64,000 bases of DNA from Nocardioides sp. WS12 (lineage in GTDB: Bacteria; Actinomycetota; Actinomycetes; Propionibacteriales; Nocardioidaceae). The notes below the pieces were generated by a model. It made no database searches. It was not told where the DNA came from and saw only the letters and a list, made by a program, of their open reading frames with translations. A program made the translations under genes and the position numbers. The stretch covers positions 4,030,001-4,094,000 of the forward strand of contig NZ_CP053928.1 in assembly GCF_014108865.1 (NCBI RefSeq). The letters are read 5' to 3'. Of the stretch, positions 34,628 to 42,234 are shown one piece after another. Each line of letters begins with the position of its first letter. Within the stretch, counting starts at the first letter, position 1.

Positions 34628-35518
34628 TCACTTGCGGGCCTGGAACTCCACCTCCGCGATTGCGGTGTGACTGCCCGCAGCCGTGCCCTTGTAAGCGGAC
34701 CGGATCTCGAAGGTGATGTCGACGACGTCGCTCACTCCAACCCCGAATTTCGCCGGACCGAGCTTGTCCTCGAAGGTGAATTCCTTGATCTCGGTCGTGC
34801 CGTCGCTGCGCTTCACGACGACGTTGATCTCCTTCGGGCGACCCTGGGTGAGGAACAGCTCCTCGTCCACGGCCGTGATCCCCGGCGTGATGATCACGTA
34901 GACCAGCCGGATCGGGTCCTCGAACTCGAGATTGAGCTTCTCGCCCCGACCGTCGCCGGCCTTGGCGGGCGCCCAGTACTCGTTCGACACCCCGTCGCGT
35001 GCTTCCTCCGCGCCGTGACCTCGCTGGCTGCTCGACGCCTCGATCGCCGTCGGGTTGACCTCCACCGTCCCGGCGATCCGGTCGCGGACCGTGCCGTAGA
35101 GGCCGCCGAGGACGTCGCGGAAGGCGAAACCACCGATGCTCAACGCACCGATGACCAGGATCATCGTGAGCAGTCGCGTCGGGAACCGGAACCGGAACCC
35201 GCCCGTGCGTGCCTCCCGCGGCCGCGCGCCAGCGTGCTTGACCTTGCGGAGCCGCCGCTTGTTCCGCCAGCGGCGCCACCACGACAACTTCGCGACCTCG
35301 GCCTCGGCGAGCGTCGTACCGCAGCGTCGACAGAACTTCCGGGTCGGCTTGTTGCCGATGCCGCAGTTGCCGCAGACCAGGTCGCCCTGCTGGATCGGGT
35401 CGTCGACCGGCGGGCGGGGGCGCTTGGGTTTCGCCAGCGGTGCACCGGGCTTCTGGGGGGCCGGCTGTTGCGCGCCGGGCTGCCGTCCCGCCTGCTTGTC
35501 CGAGACCGGGACGACCAT
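34628..35518 (-). CDS. Zinc-ribbon / membrane / discoidin-like protein, C-terminal part
   Basis: A 296-residue reading frame from ATG 35518; the frame is open upstream to 35881. It holds a zinc ribbon (CGNCGIGNKPTRKFCRRCG), a basic stretch, one transmembrane segment (LLTMILVIGALSIGGFAF) and a C-terminal beta-sandwich (about 150 residues) resembling F5/8C-type glycan-binding domains. The sequence upstream of 35540 only makes sense if joined to the other frame at 35161-35943, so this is probably the second half of one protein. It is the last gene of the injection-system operon and may be a membrane-bound accessory (inference). Confidence 0.7.
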   Translation of the reverse strand: MVVPVSDKQAGRQPGAQQPAPQKPGAPLAKPKRPRPPVDDPIQQGDLVCGNCGIGNKPTRKFCRRCGTTLAEAEVAKLSWWRRWRNKRRLRKVKHAGARPREARTGGFRFRFPTRLLTMILVIGALSIGGFAFRDVLGGLYGTVRDRIAGTVEVNPTAIEASSSQRGHGAEEARDGVSNEYWAPAKAGDGRGEKLNLEFEDPIRLVYVIITPGITAVDEELFLTQGRPKEINVVVKRSDGTTEIKEFTFEDKLGPAKFGVGVSDVVDITFEIRSAYKGTAAGSHTAIAEVEFQARK

Positions 35519-35943
35519 GGCCTGCAGGGCGTCGCGGGGAGGCGGGGCTTCCACTCCGCACCGGGCTTGGCGGGCGGCGGAGGCGGGGGTGGCGCAGCGG
35601 CCCCGGCAGCGGCGGCCGGCCCTTCGTCGGGCCGCTCCGCCGTGGACACCTTCGGCACCTCCGTCGGAGCCACCGGACGCGACGGCGGACCGGACGACGG
35701 CGGCGGGCCCGACGGCGGCGGCCCCGACGGCAAGCCGGTCGGAGGGCCGGTCGGCGGGCCGGTCGGAGGCGGAGTGGAGGGCACCAGGGTGAGGTTCGGC
35801 GCCGCCACGGGATCGGGTTCGGCGACGGCTGAGGGGTGCTCCGCGTGCGCGCTGTCGGACCAGTCGACGTAGGCACCGCATTCACCGCAGAACCGCTCCC
35901 CCTCCTCGAGGGCGACGGCGCAGACCGGACACGACTGGCTCAT
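35161..35943 (-). CDS. Zinc-ribbon protein, N-terminal part (frameshifted against the C-terminal part)
   Basis: Starts at an ATG overlapping the tail protein I stop (ATGA). The first 25 residues form a zinc ribbon (SCPVC...FCGECG), followed by an acidic stretch and a Gly-Pro-Pro repeat region (PPTGPPTGPPTG type). From about residue 131 (near 35552) the frame turns into Arg/Ser-rich sequence typical of a wrong frame and stops at 35161. The other frame continues naturally with APPPRDALQAMVV. One missing base near 35546-35553, real or a sequencing error, explains this. Confidence 0.6.
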   Translation of the reverse strand: MSQSCPVCAVALEEGERFCGECGAYVDWSDSAHAEHPSAVAEPDPVAAPNLTLVPSTPPPTGPPTGPPTGLPSGPPPSGPPPSSGPPSRPVAPTEVPKVSTAERPDEGPAAAAGAAAPPPPPPPAKPGAEWKPRLPATPCRPWSSRSRTSRRDGSPARNSRPPRSPVHRWRNPSAPARRSTTRSSRATWSAATAASATSRPGSSVDAAVRRSPRPRSRSCRGGAAGGTSGGSARSSTLARGRGRHARAGSGSGSRRDCSR

Positions 35944-36509
35944 TTCTTCCCACCTCCTGCGCGGACGACCTTGTACTGCCGGGCGACGTGCGCGGGACAC
36001 ACGTCCTCGAGCAGTGCTTCCACCCGTCGTACGTCGACGGCGGCCGGGTCGGGAACGGTGACCGTGACCGTGACAGCGGGCGGAGCAGTGCCGCCCGGAT
36101 CGGCCCCCGGCTTCTGCGACCAGTCGCAGGCGCCCGTGTCGCTGACGGTCACCTGGGCGCCCAGCGCCTGTTCCAGGGCGGCCTGGATGCCGGCGACGGT
36201 CCCCCGTTGGCGGTGCAGTCGCGCGGCGTCGGTGATGATCCGGCGCCGGTCGGGCGTCGACCAGGCGTCGTCGAGTTCGACGCCGACCCACATCGCCAGC
36301 CAGCCGAGGAAGTCCTCCGGCGCCAGATTCGGGTCGAAGTACGCGGCGAGCGAGTCGAGCGTCGCGTGGATCGGCGCATAGCCGTCGTCGAAGGCACCCA
36401 CGAACCGCACCAGGAAGTCGTCGTCCTGGAGCACCCCGGGCAGCCGATGGGCCAGCGGCGCGGGGCAGATCAGGCCGGGCAGCATGCCCCGGTGGCTGGT
36501 CGTGGTCAT
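35940..36509 (-). CDS. CIS baseplate protein, tail protein I family
   Basis: A 189-residue protein like phage P2 gpI/T4 gp6-associated tail proteins found in contractile injection systems. The segment LQDDDFLVRFVGAFDDGYAPIHATLDSLAAYFDPNLAPEDFLGWLAMWVGVELDD is highly typical. The C-terminal half has VTVTVTVPDP strands. It lies 1 bp after the baseplate J gene and overlaps the zinc-ribbon gene by four bases. The ATG at 36509 has GGTGG upstream; a GTG at 36521 is an alternative. Confidence 0.88.
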   Translation of the reverse strand: MTTTSHRGMLPGLICPAPLAHRLPGVLQDDDFLVRFVGAFDDGYAPIHATLDSLAAYFDPNLAPEDFLGWLAMWVGVELDDAWSTPDRRRIITDAARLHRQRGTVAGIQAALEQALGAQVTVSDTGACDWSQKPGADPGGTAPPAVTVTVTVPDPAAVDVRRVEALLEDVCPAHVARQYKVVRAGGGKK

Positions 36510-36510
36510 C

Positions 36511-38463
36511 TCAGCCACCACGGATCACCCGGACCCGGTGGTCGTAGGAGAAGACGAGCGCGAAGCGGTCCAGGTCGATGCGTTGCACCGGCTCACCCCG
36601 CTTGCCCGTGATGGGGTCGGCGGCGAACAGCAGCACCTCCTCGACCAGTTCGGTCCCGGAGACCTGCTGGAGGACGGCGTACACCTCGCCGGCCTGGACC
36701 GGACGACCGAACGGCCACCCCTTGCTGTCGATCCCGCCCGTCAGCGGGTCGAAGTACCGGTTGAGGGCGATCCGGGCGGCCTTTTCCAGTTCGGCCGACG
36801 CGGTCTTGGCCCGCGCGACGAGGGTCGCCACGACGGTGACGCCCTGGTAGAACGGCGGCTCGACGACGACGCGGGCGCCGACCGTGCGGCGCGGCTCGAT
36901 GAAGGACGTGACCGTCTGGAGCGTGGCGGCCGTCGGAACGAGGTCCTCGAAACGAAGGCTGCCCTCGACGTCGGCCGAGGCGGCCGGCACCAGCAGTACG
37001 CGGACGCCGCTCTCCTCCCCGCCGGCGCCCGCCGGCACGGCCTTCACCCGGGCGACCTGGGGGGCGGCCGCCTTGGCGAGCTGCTCGTAGTCCTCGCAGG
37101 TGACCGCCCGGTCGCGCGTGCGCAGGGCGAGTGGTCCGCGCAGCTTGGCCTCATCGACGGTCTCGGGTGCGACGCCACCGACCGCAGCGCGACGGTTCTC
37201 GACGCGGTCGATGCCGGGCACCGTGGTCCGCAGGATCTTGATGGCACCGGCTGCGAGGTTGCCGGACGGACCACCGCCGATCCGGTACGACGGCACCCGG
37301 ATCGGTGCGCCCTTCGGCGGCACCGCGCCGTACTGGCGCATGGTGCCCGCGGCCTCGCGTACCGCAGGGCCGAATTGCACCTCGCCCGTCGCCCGATCCA
37401 CGCGCACCACCGCATCGTCGGGTCCGGAGTCCGCGAAGGAGGACACCTCTTCCCACTCGTCCCAGCCCGCACCGGACGCCACCTCGACCACGAACGGGTC
37501 ACCGTCGGCAACGAGGGGGCCGCGGACCAGCGTGAACACCTGGCCCGGCACGCCCTCGGACAGTCCGAGGATCTCGTCGGTGAACGTCTCGGAGTGCGTC
37601 GCCGGCACCGTCCCTCCGATCGTGTACGCCGACATCTCGGTGATCGTGGGCGAGGAGCTGTAGAACGGGTAGCCCTCCCCCGGCGCCACCACGCGACAGC
37701 GCAGCCAGCCGGCTCGCACCTGCGACACCACCGATGCCGCGTGGGTCTCGGGGACGTGCAGGATCACGTCGCCCGGACGGTTCAGACCGCCCGTCGTGTC
37801 GCGGTCGACGTCACAGGCCGTCCACGCCTTGCCGTCCCAGGCCTCCCACACGATCGGCGGCCGGGTCGGGTCGACGCCGACTCCCTGGAGGTGGCAGGTC
37901 ATCCGCAGGCCGATGGCGCAGGACGGGGCGGCATCGTCGAGGCCGATGTAGAGGATGTCCTCGTAGGCCGGCTGCTCGGTGAAGCAAGGGAACTCCGTGC
38001 CGAGGCTCAACTCGTCGTCGCGGCGTTCGGGCTCACCGCCAGCGTTGTGGGTCATCACGTGAGCAAGGGCGCGGGGCGGCATCGTCAACGACTTCGCGGT
38101 CGCGAAGACAACCGCTTCCTGCTGGGGCGTGCGGAGGGTCGCCACCTCCGCACCGGCCGGCAGCACCGTCGTCTCCTTCGCGGCGGCCGAGAGCCACGCG
38201 GTGACCTCGACCCGTGCGGGGGTCGGCGGGTGCAGGGTGACACCGAGGAGGTCGAGGAAGGTGATGTAGAGCCGATCCGGGACGCGGTTGAGCCGGTACA
38301 GCAGTTCATCGGTCATGAACGCGAAGGTCTCGATCAGCGTCACGCCGGGGTCCGACACGTTGTGGTCGGTCCATTCGGGGCAGCGCTGCTGGACCATGCG
38401 CTTGGCGTCGTCGACGAGGTCTTGGAACCGGCGATCGTCGAGATTCGGGACCGGCAGGGTCAT
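36511..38463 (-). CDS. CIS baseplate wedge protein, baseplate J / gp6 type
   Basis: A 650-residue putative baseplate assembly protein (Afp11/Pvc11-like by family knowledge). The N-terminal QRCPEWTDHNVSDPGVTLIETFAFMTDELLYRLNRVPDRLY signature is characteristic, as are YGAVPPKGAPIRVPSYRIGGGPSGNLAAGAI and TCEDYEQLAKAAAP in the C-terminal half. It joins the gp25-like protein to form the wedge around the spike. It overlaps the gp25 gene by four bases. Confidence 0.92.
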   Translation of the reverse strand: MTLPVPNLDDRRFQDLVDDAKRMVQQRCPEWTDHNVSDPGVTLIETFAFMTDELLYRLNRVPDRLYITFLDLLGVTLHPPTPARVEVTAWLSAAAKETTVLPAGAEVATLRTPQQEAVVFATAKSLTMPPRALAHVMTHNAGGEPERRDDELSLGTEFPCFTEQPAYEDILYIGLDDAAPSCAIGLRMTCHLQGVGVDPTRPPIVWEAWDGKAWTACDVDRDTTGGLNRPGDVILHVPETHAASVVSQVRAGWLRCRVVAPGEGYPFYSSSPTITEMSAYTIGGTVPATHSETFTDEILGLSEGVPGQVFTLVRGPLVADGDPFVVEVASGAGWDEWEEVSSFADSGPDDAVVRVDRATGEVQFGPAVREAAGTMRQYGAVPPKGAPIRVPSYRIGGGPSGNLAAGAIKILRTTVPGIDRVENRRAAVGGVAPETVDEAKLRGPLALRTRDRAVTCEDYEQLAKAAAPQVARVKAVPAGAGGEESGVRVLLVPAASADVEGSLRFEDLVPTAATLQTVTSFIEPRRTVGARVVVEPPFYQGVTVVATLVARAKTASAELEKAARIALNRYFDPLTGGIDSKGWPFGRPVQAGEVYAVLQQVSGTELVEEVLLFAADPITGKRGEPVQRIDLDRFALVFSYDHRVRVIRGG

Positions 38464-38867
38464 GCGTCCTCCTCATGGGGCGGAATGACGTAGAACGGGA
38501 AAACGAGGTTGCGCGGGTCGTTCTCGCCGCGCAGCGAGTAGGAGATGTCGATGTACAGGACGCCCTTGTCGACCGCGTCGAAGCGCACCGCGACGTCCTC
38601 GACGTCCACCCGCGGTTCCCAGCGATTGAGCGAAACGCGCACGGCATAGGCGATGTCGCCCGCGGTCGACGCGTCGGCAGGGGCAAAGACGTAGTCGTGC
38701 ACCGCGCAACCGAACTCGGGCCGCATCGGGCGCTCGCCCGGCGCGGTCATCAGGATCAGCCGGATGCTCTCCTCGATCTCCCGGCGCCCGCTCACCAGGG
38801 CGACCCGGCCGGTCGGGTCGGTGCGCAACGGGAAGGACCATCCGGAACCGACGAACTCCGAGCCCAT
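38460..38867 (-). CDS. CIS baseplate protein, GPW/gp25 family
   Basis: A 135-residue homologue of T4 gp25, the inner baseplate component that nucleates the sheath. The core is VSGRREIEESIRLILMTAPGERPMRPEFGCAVHDYVFAP and NRWEPRVDVEDVAV. The ATG at 38867 has GGAGG upstream. The gene starts right after the PAAR gene and overlaps the baseplate J start. Confidence 0.92.
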   Translation of the reverse strand: MGSEFVGSGWSFPLRTDPTGRVALVSGRREIEESIRLILMTAPGERPMRPEFGCAVHDYVFAPADASTAGDIAYAVRVSLNRWEPRVDVEDVAVRFDAVDKGVLYIDISYSLRGENDPRNLVFPFYVIPPHEEDA

Positions 38868-38869
38868 CG

Positions 38870-39154
38870 TCAACCTCCGATCAGCACGGTCGGACAACCC
38901 GGGGGAATGATCACTGCGCCGCAGCCGATGGGATCTCCCACTCGGGCCGCCGGTTTGCCGCCGATCAGGACGGTCACCGATCCCTTGACGATGGGCGACG
39001 GGGGGTGCGGCGTCCCGACCGCCCAGGAACAGGTGTGCAGGTCTCCCATCGTCGCGGCGGGCAGGCCCCCGATCAGGACCGTCGGGACGCCCGGTCCGGT
39101 GATCACCCCGGGATGGGGCGACAGGTCCCCCACGCGGGCAGCGGGCGTCGGCAT
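38870..39154 (-). CDS. PAAR-domain spike tip protein
   Basis: A 94-residue protein that caps the spike. It has tandem PAAR-type repeats: PAARVGDLSPHPGVI, TVLIGGLPAATMGDLHTC, SVTVLIGGKPAARVGDPIGCG and PTVLIGG. His and Cys residues (H13-type, HTCSW, GCG) can bind the tip metal. The ATG overlaps the VgrG stop by one base (TGATG), the usual order. Confidence 0.93.
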   Translation of the reverse strand: MPTPAARVGDLSPHPGVITGPGVPTVLIGGLPAATMGDLHTCSWAVGTPHPPSPIVKGSVTVLIGGKPAARVGDPIGCGAVIIPPGCPTVLIGG

Positions 39155-40947
39155 CAGTTGATCTTCACGATCGCGCCCTGGACGGTCAACGGGCCGCTGG
39201 CCTCGACCTGGGTGACCGCACCCTTGAGCTTCAGCGGGCCACTGGCCTCGATCTCGACCGTCGCTCCCTTGATCTTCACGCCCGCCGAACCGGTGATCTC
39301 CACGTTGATGCCCTCGACCTTGACGGTCGTGTTCGACTTCACGGTCACGTCCTGCTTCGCCGTGAGCTCGGTCGGGCCCTCGGAGATGATCTTGATGCCC
39401 TTGGTGGTCTGCTCGAGCAGCACCTTCTGGGCGCCGTTGTTGGTGCTGATTTCCAGACTCTCCGCACCGGCCTTCTCCAGGAAGACCACCTGCATTCCGG
39501 TCCGGGAGACCCAGGCCCGGGTGGTGATCTCACCGTTGCTCCCGTCGACCTGGCCGGACCACGCCTGCTTGGGCAGGTCCTTGCCGTTGAACACTCCGCC
39601 GAGGACGTAGGGATGCCCGAGGTCGCCGTGGGCGAACGAGATCAGCACCTCGTCGTCCACCTCGGGCAGGATCACCAGACCACGCTTGGATCCTGCGCCA
39701 GCGTGGACCGTGCGGCACCAGCCCGACTCGTAGTCGTCCGAGAGCCAGGGAACCTTCACCTTCACCCGACCCTGGTTCTGGGGATCCTTGGCGTTGGTCA
39801 CGACAGCCGGTACGACGCCGACGATGCGCGGGTCGTTGGCCGGCGAATCCTGGAGGGTGCCGTAGAGCGATCGTTCCGAGGTGTTGCTCGCCGTGAAGTG
39901 GGTGCGGTACCCGGTCGCGGGCCGGAAGTCGTGGCGGGTCGAGGTCAGCACGTAGCGACCGACGAACGGGGCGCCGACTCCTGCCAGCTTGACCGCCGAC
40001 CCTGCACGCAGCGCGGGATTGCCCTTGGCAATGCCTTCGACCTCGGCGAAGCCGCCGGCGACGTGGTCGGCGAGGGAGGCCGCCGACGCCGTGGCGACAT
40101 CCTGGTTGGCCAGGCGGGCATCGCCGACGACGTACGACGGGCTGGGGAATGCCGAAGCGATCTTCGCCGGAGTGATGCCGACCTCGGTCTGCGCACTCGG
40201 CGTCGCGCAGGGCTTGGTGGCGATCACGGCCGCCTTGGTTGCCGGGTCCCAGCCACGGACGTTGACGTCCTTCACCTGGCCAGACGCGGTGATCGTGGCC
40301 CGCAGGTCAACCAGGTTGACGCCCTGTTGGAGCACCAGTTGGTCCGAGCGGGAGTCCGTCCCGGAGGGGGCCCCGGCTGCCTCGGGGCGCTCGATGAAGT
40401 GGAGTTTGCCCGCGGTGACCGTCAGCATCCGGTCGTGTTCGGTGGCGAGCCGGGACAGGAAGTCCCAGTCGCACTCCCCCGCCTGGGTGGTGTGCTCCAG
40501 CATCGCTGTCGTGGGGTCGATCTGCTGCACCTGCACCCCGGCCGTCCCTGCCACCTTGCGCACGATGTCCGAGGCGGTCATGTTGAGGAACGCCAGCACC
40601 CGGGTTCCCCGGTAGAGGCGATGGGCCACGTCCAGGCCACGCACCACCGTGTGGAGACCGGCCTCGCCGATCTCCACCTCGAGCGCGGTGACCTCACCGA
40701 CGTGCAAGGGTTCGGGTCCACCCGGCGCCGTGTTCTGCAGGGTCAATTCGACCTTCGCGCCGATCTCGAAGTGACCCTTGGCCAGCACGGTCCCGTCCGG
40801 ATCGCGAAAACGCAGCACGAACAGGTCGGGGACCCGGGTGCTCTCGTCGATCAGCCCGGACACCATCTGGGTCGCGATGTCGGACGGCAACGACGTTCCG
40901 TTGACCTTCACCAGGAGGGTGTTGCTGAACTCTTCACCGTGAGGCAT
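39154..40947 (-). CDS. CIS hub/spike protein, VgrG-like
   Basis: A 597-residue protein joining a gp27-like hub (first about 350 residues, e.g. AGECDWDFLSRLATEHDRMLTV) to a gp5-like OB domain (residues about 370-470, with PQNQGRVKVKVPWLSD, VILPEVDDEVLISFAHGD, HPYVLGGVFNGKD). A C-terminal beta-helix of short repeats follows (VEGINVEITGSAGVKIKGATVEIEASG and similar). It forms the piercing spike. No extra toxin domain is attached after the helix. The start overlaps the LysM gene by 14 bases. Confidence 0.92.
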   Translation of the reverse strand: MPHGEEFSNTLLVKVNGTSLPSDIATQMVSGLIDESTRVPDLFVLRFRDPDGTVLAKGHFEIGAKVELTLQNTAPGGPEPLHVGEVTALEVEIGEAGLHTVVRGLDVAHRLYRGTRVLAFLNMTASDIVRKVAGTAGVQVQQIDPTTAMLEHTTQAGECDWDFLSRLATEHDRMLTVTAGKLHFIERPEAAGAPSGTDSRSDQLVLQQGVNLVDLRATITASGQVKDVNVRGWDPATKAAVIATKPCATPSAQTEVGITPAKIASAFPSPSYVVGDARLANQDVATASAASLADHVAGGFAEVEGIAKGNPALRAGSAVKLAGVGAPFVGRYVLTSTRHDFRPATGYRTHFTASNTSERSLYGTLQDSPANDPRIVGVVPAVVTNAKDPQNQGRVKVKVPWLSDDYESGWCRTVHAGAGSKRGLVILPEVDDEVLISFAHGDLGHPYVLGGVFNGKDLPKQAWSGQVDGSNGEITTRAWVSRTGMQVVFLEKAGAESLEISTNNGAQKVLLEQTTKGIKIISEGPTELTAKQDVTVKSNTTVKVEGINVEITGSAGVKIKGATVEIEASGPLKLKGAVTQVEASGPLTVQGAIVKIN

Positions 40948-41716
40948 GCCCCAGCGCCTTCCTGCGAGGTCGGGACTCCTCGATCTCCTCCAGGGCCGGG
41001 AGCAGGAGTTCGGTGCCGGGGCGCAGCCGCGTGGGGTCGTCGATCCGGTTGAGGACGGCGATCGGGCGCCACAGCGAGGGCTGGCCGTACTCGGCGTACG
41101 CAATGGCGGGCAACGAATCGCCCTCGACGACCTGGTGTACGCGATGCGGCACGAGCCCACCGGACGTGGGGTTCTGCTTCGGCGGTCCGCCGGACAGCTC
41201 CTCCAGGGTGATCGTGCAGGTGGCGCGGATGGGCACTCCCCCACTGGTGAACAAGGTGTACTTCGCCTGAACCTGGCTGACGTAGCCCAGGAACCCGGTC
41301 AGCGAACCCCAGCGGAACACCACCCAGGGCGGCGACGGCTTCTTCGACGTGAGGGTCTTCTCGAGGGGCACCGTCAACATGAAGAGCTTCTCCACGGTCT
41401 GCACCACGGCGGTGTCGTGTTCGCCCTTGCAGTCCAGGAACAACTCGAGGGTCAGCTTGGACGGCTGCGCTCCCTTGAACTCGGGTGGCGAGGCGGACTT
41501 GTTGCCCTTGGCCTCTTCCCGTTTCCAGTTCGCCGTCTTCTGCAGCGACAGTTCCTTCGGGTTGAACTGGAACGTGATCGGTTCCAGCTTCGGGCCCGGC
41601 GCAGCGAGCGACCCGTCCTTCGACGGCTCGTAGACCTGCAGGTAGGCCTGCTCGAGCTTCGCTCCCCCACCGCCGCCGGCGCCGGCAGCCTGGAATCCGA
41701 CCGGACTACTACTCAT
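40934..41716 (-). CDS. CIS LysM-domain hub protein (Afp7-like)
   Basis: A 260-residue protein. The N-terminal part has the conserved ITFQFNPKELSLQKTANWKRE and LELFLDCKGEHDTAVVQTVEKLF segments of Afp7/Pvc7-type proteins. The C-terminal 55 residues are a LysM domain (HQVVEGDSLPAIAYAEYGQPSLWRPIAVLN). It links the inner tube to the spike. The ATG at 41716 has GAGGAG at proper spacing. Confidence 0.9.
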   Translation of the reverse strand: MSSSPVGFQAAGAGGGGGAKLEQAYLQVYEPSKDGSLAAPGPKLEPITFQFNPKELSLQKTANWKREEAKGNKSASPPEFKGAQPSKLTLELFLDCKGEHDTAVVQTVEKLFMLTVPLEKTLTSKKPSPPWVVFRWGSLTGFLGYVSQVQAKYTLFTSGGVPIRATCTITLEELSGGPPKQNPTSGGLVPHRVHQVVEGDSLPAIAYAEYGQPSLWRPIAVLNRIDDPTRLRPGTELLLPALEEIEESRPRRKALGHASR

Positions 41717-41727
41717 CTCGCGTCTCC

Positions 41728-42165
41728 TCAGCCGCTCGGGAGGAAGCCGTGGTGGGCGATCTCGAGGGTCTCGGTCAGCACCTTGGGCTGGTCGGGTGTC
41801 ATCTGGGGCCCGGTCCAGCGGACCGGGATCACCTCGTTGAGCGACCACTTCGCCACGACCGTGCCGTTCGCCGTCTGCGCCTCGATCGTTGCGGTGTAGC
41901 GCTTGTAGCCGGACACCAGTTCCCCGATCCAGTTCGTGATCTGTTCGGTCTGCTTGCCGAGTGGACGGGACAGCTTCACGTTGGAGAACTTCAACCGGGA
42001 CGGGAACTGCCACACGAACCCGTTGTTGCCGCCCTCTTCGCGGCTCTCCAGGACGACCTCGACGCCCAGGCCCTCGCAACTGGTGAAGTCGCCGAGTTCG
42101 CGACCGTCGATCTTCACCTTGTAGGAGACGCTGACGGCGGTGTCGACGTCCTGCAACTGGCTCAT
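41728..42165 (-). CDS. CIS inner tube protein 2 (gp19 family)
   Basis: A 145-residue tube-type protein. The family pattern is SYKVKIDGRELGDFTSCEGLGVEVVLESREEGGNNGF and VKLSRPLGKQTEQITNWI. The second tube-like gene in these systems usually forms the tube initiator next to the hub (Afp5-like). GGGAGCGG precedes the ATG. It is followed by the LysM gene after 11 bp. Confidence 0.92.
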   Translation of the reverse strand: MSQLQDVDTAVSVSYKVKIDGRELGDFTSCEGLGVEVVLESREEGGNNGFVWQFPSRLKFSNVKLSRPLGKQTEQITNWIGELVSGYKRYTATIEAQTANGTVVAKWSLNEVIPVRWTGPQMTPDQPKVLTETLEIAHHGFLPSG

Positions 42166-42234
42166 CGCATACCGCTCCCTTCGTCGTCTCGACCGCGCTC
42201 AAGGACACGGTCCGTCTGTTCACTCAGCAGGCAC

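Noticed and set aside
35546-35553. Programmed -1 frameshift site
   Set aside because: No X-XXY-YYZ slippery sequence and no clear downstream pseudoknot; kept only as an unexplained frame change.
34569-35885. 438-codon Arg/Pro-rich minus-strand ORF overlapping the zinc-ribbon gene
   Set aside because: It is the third frame of that gene; the other two frames carry the zinc ribbons, membrane helix and beta-sandwich.
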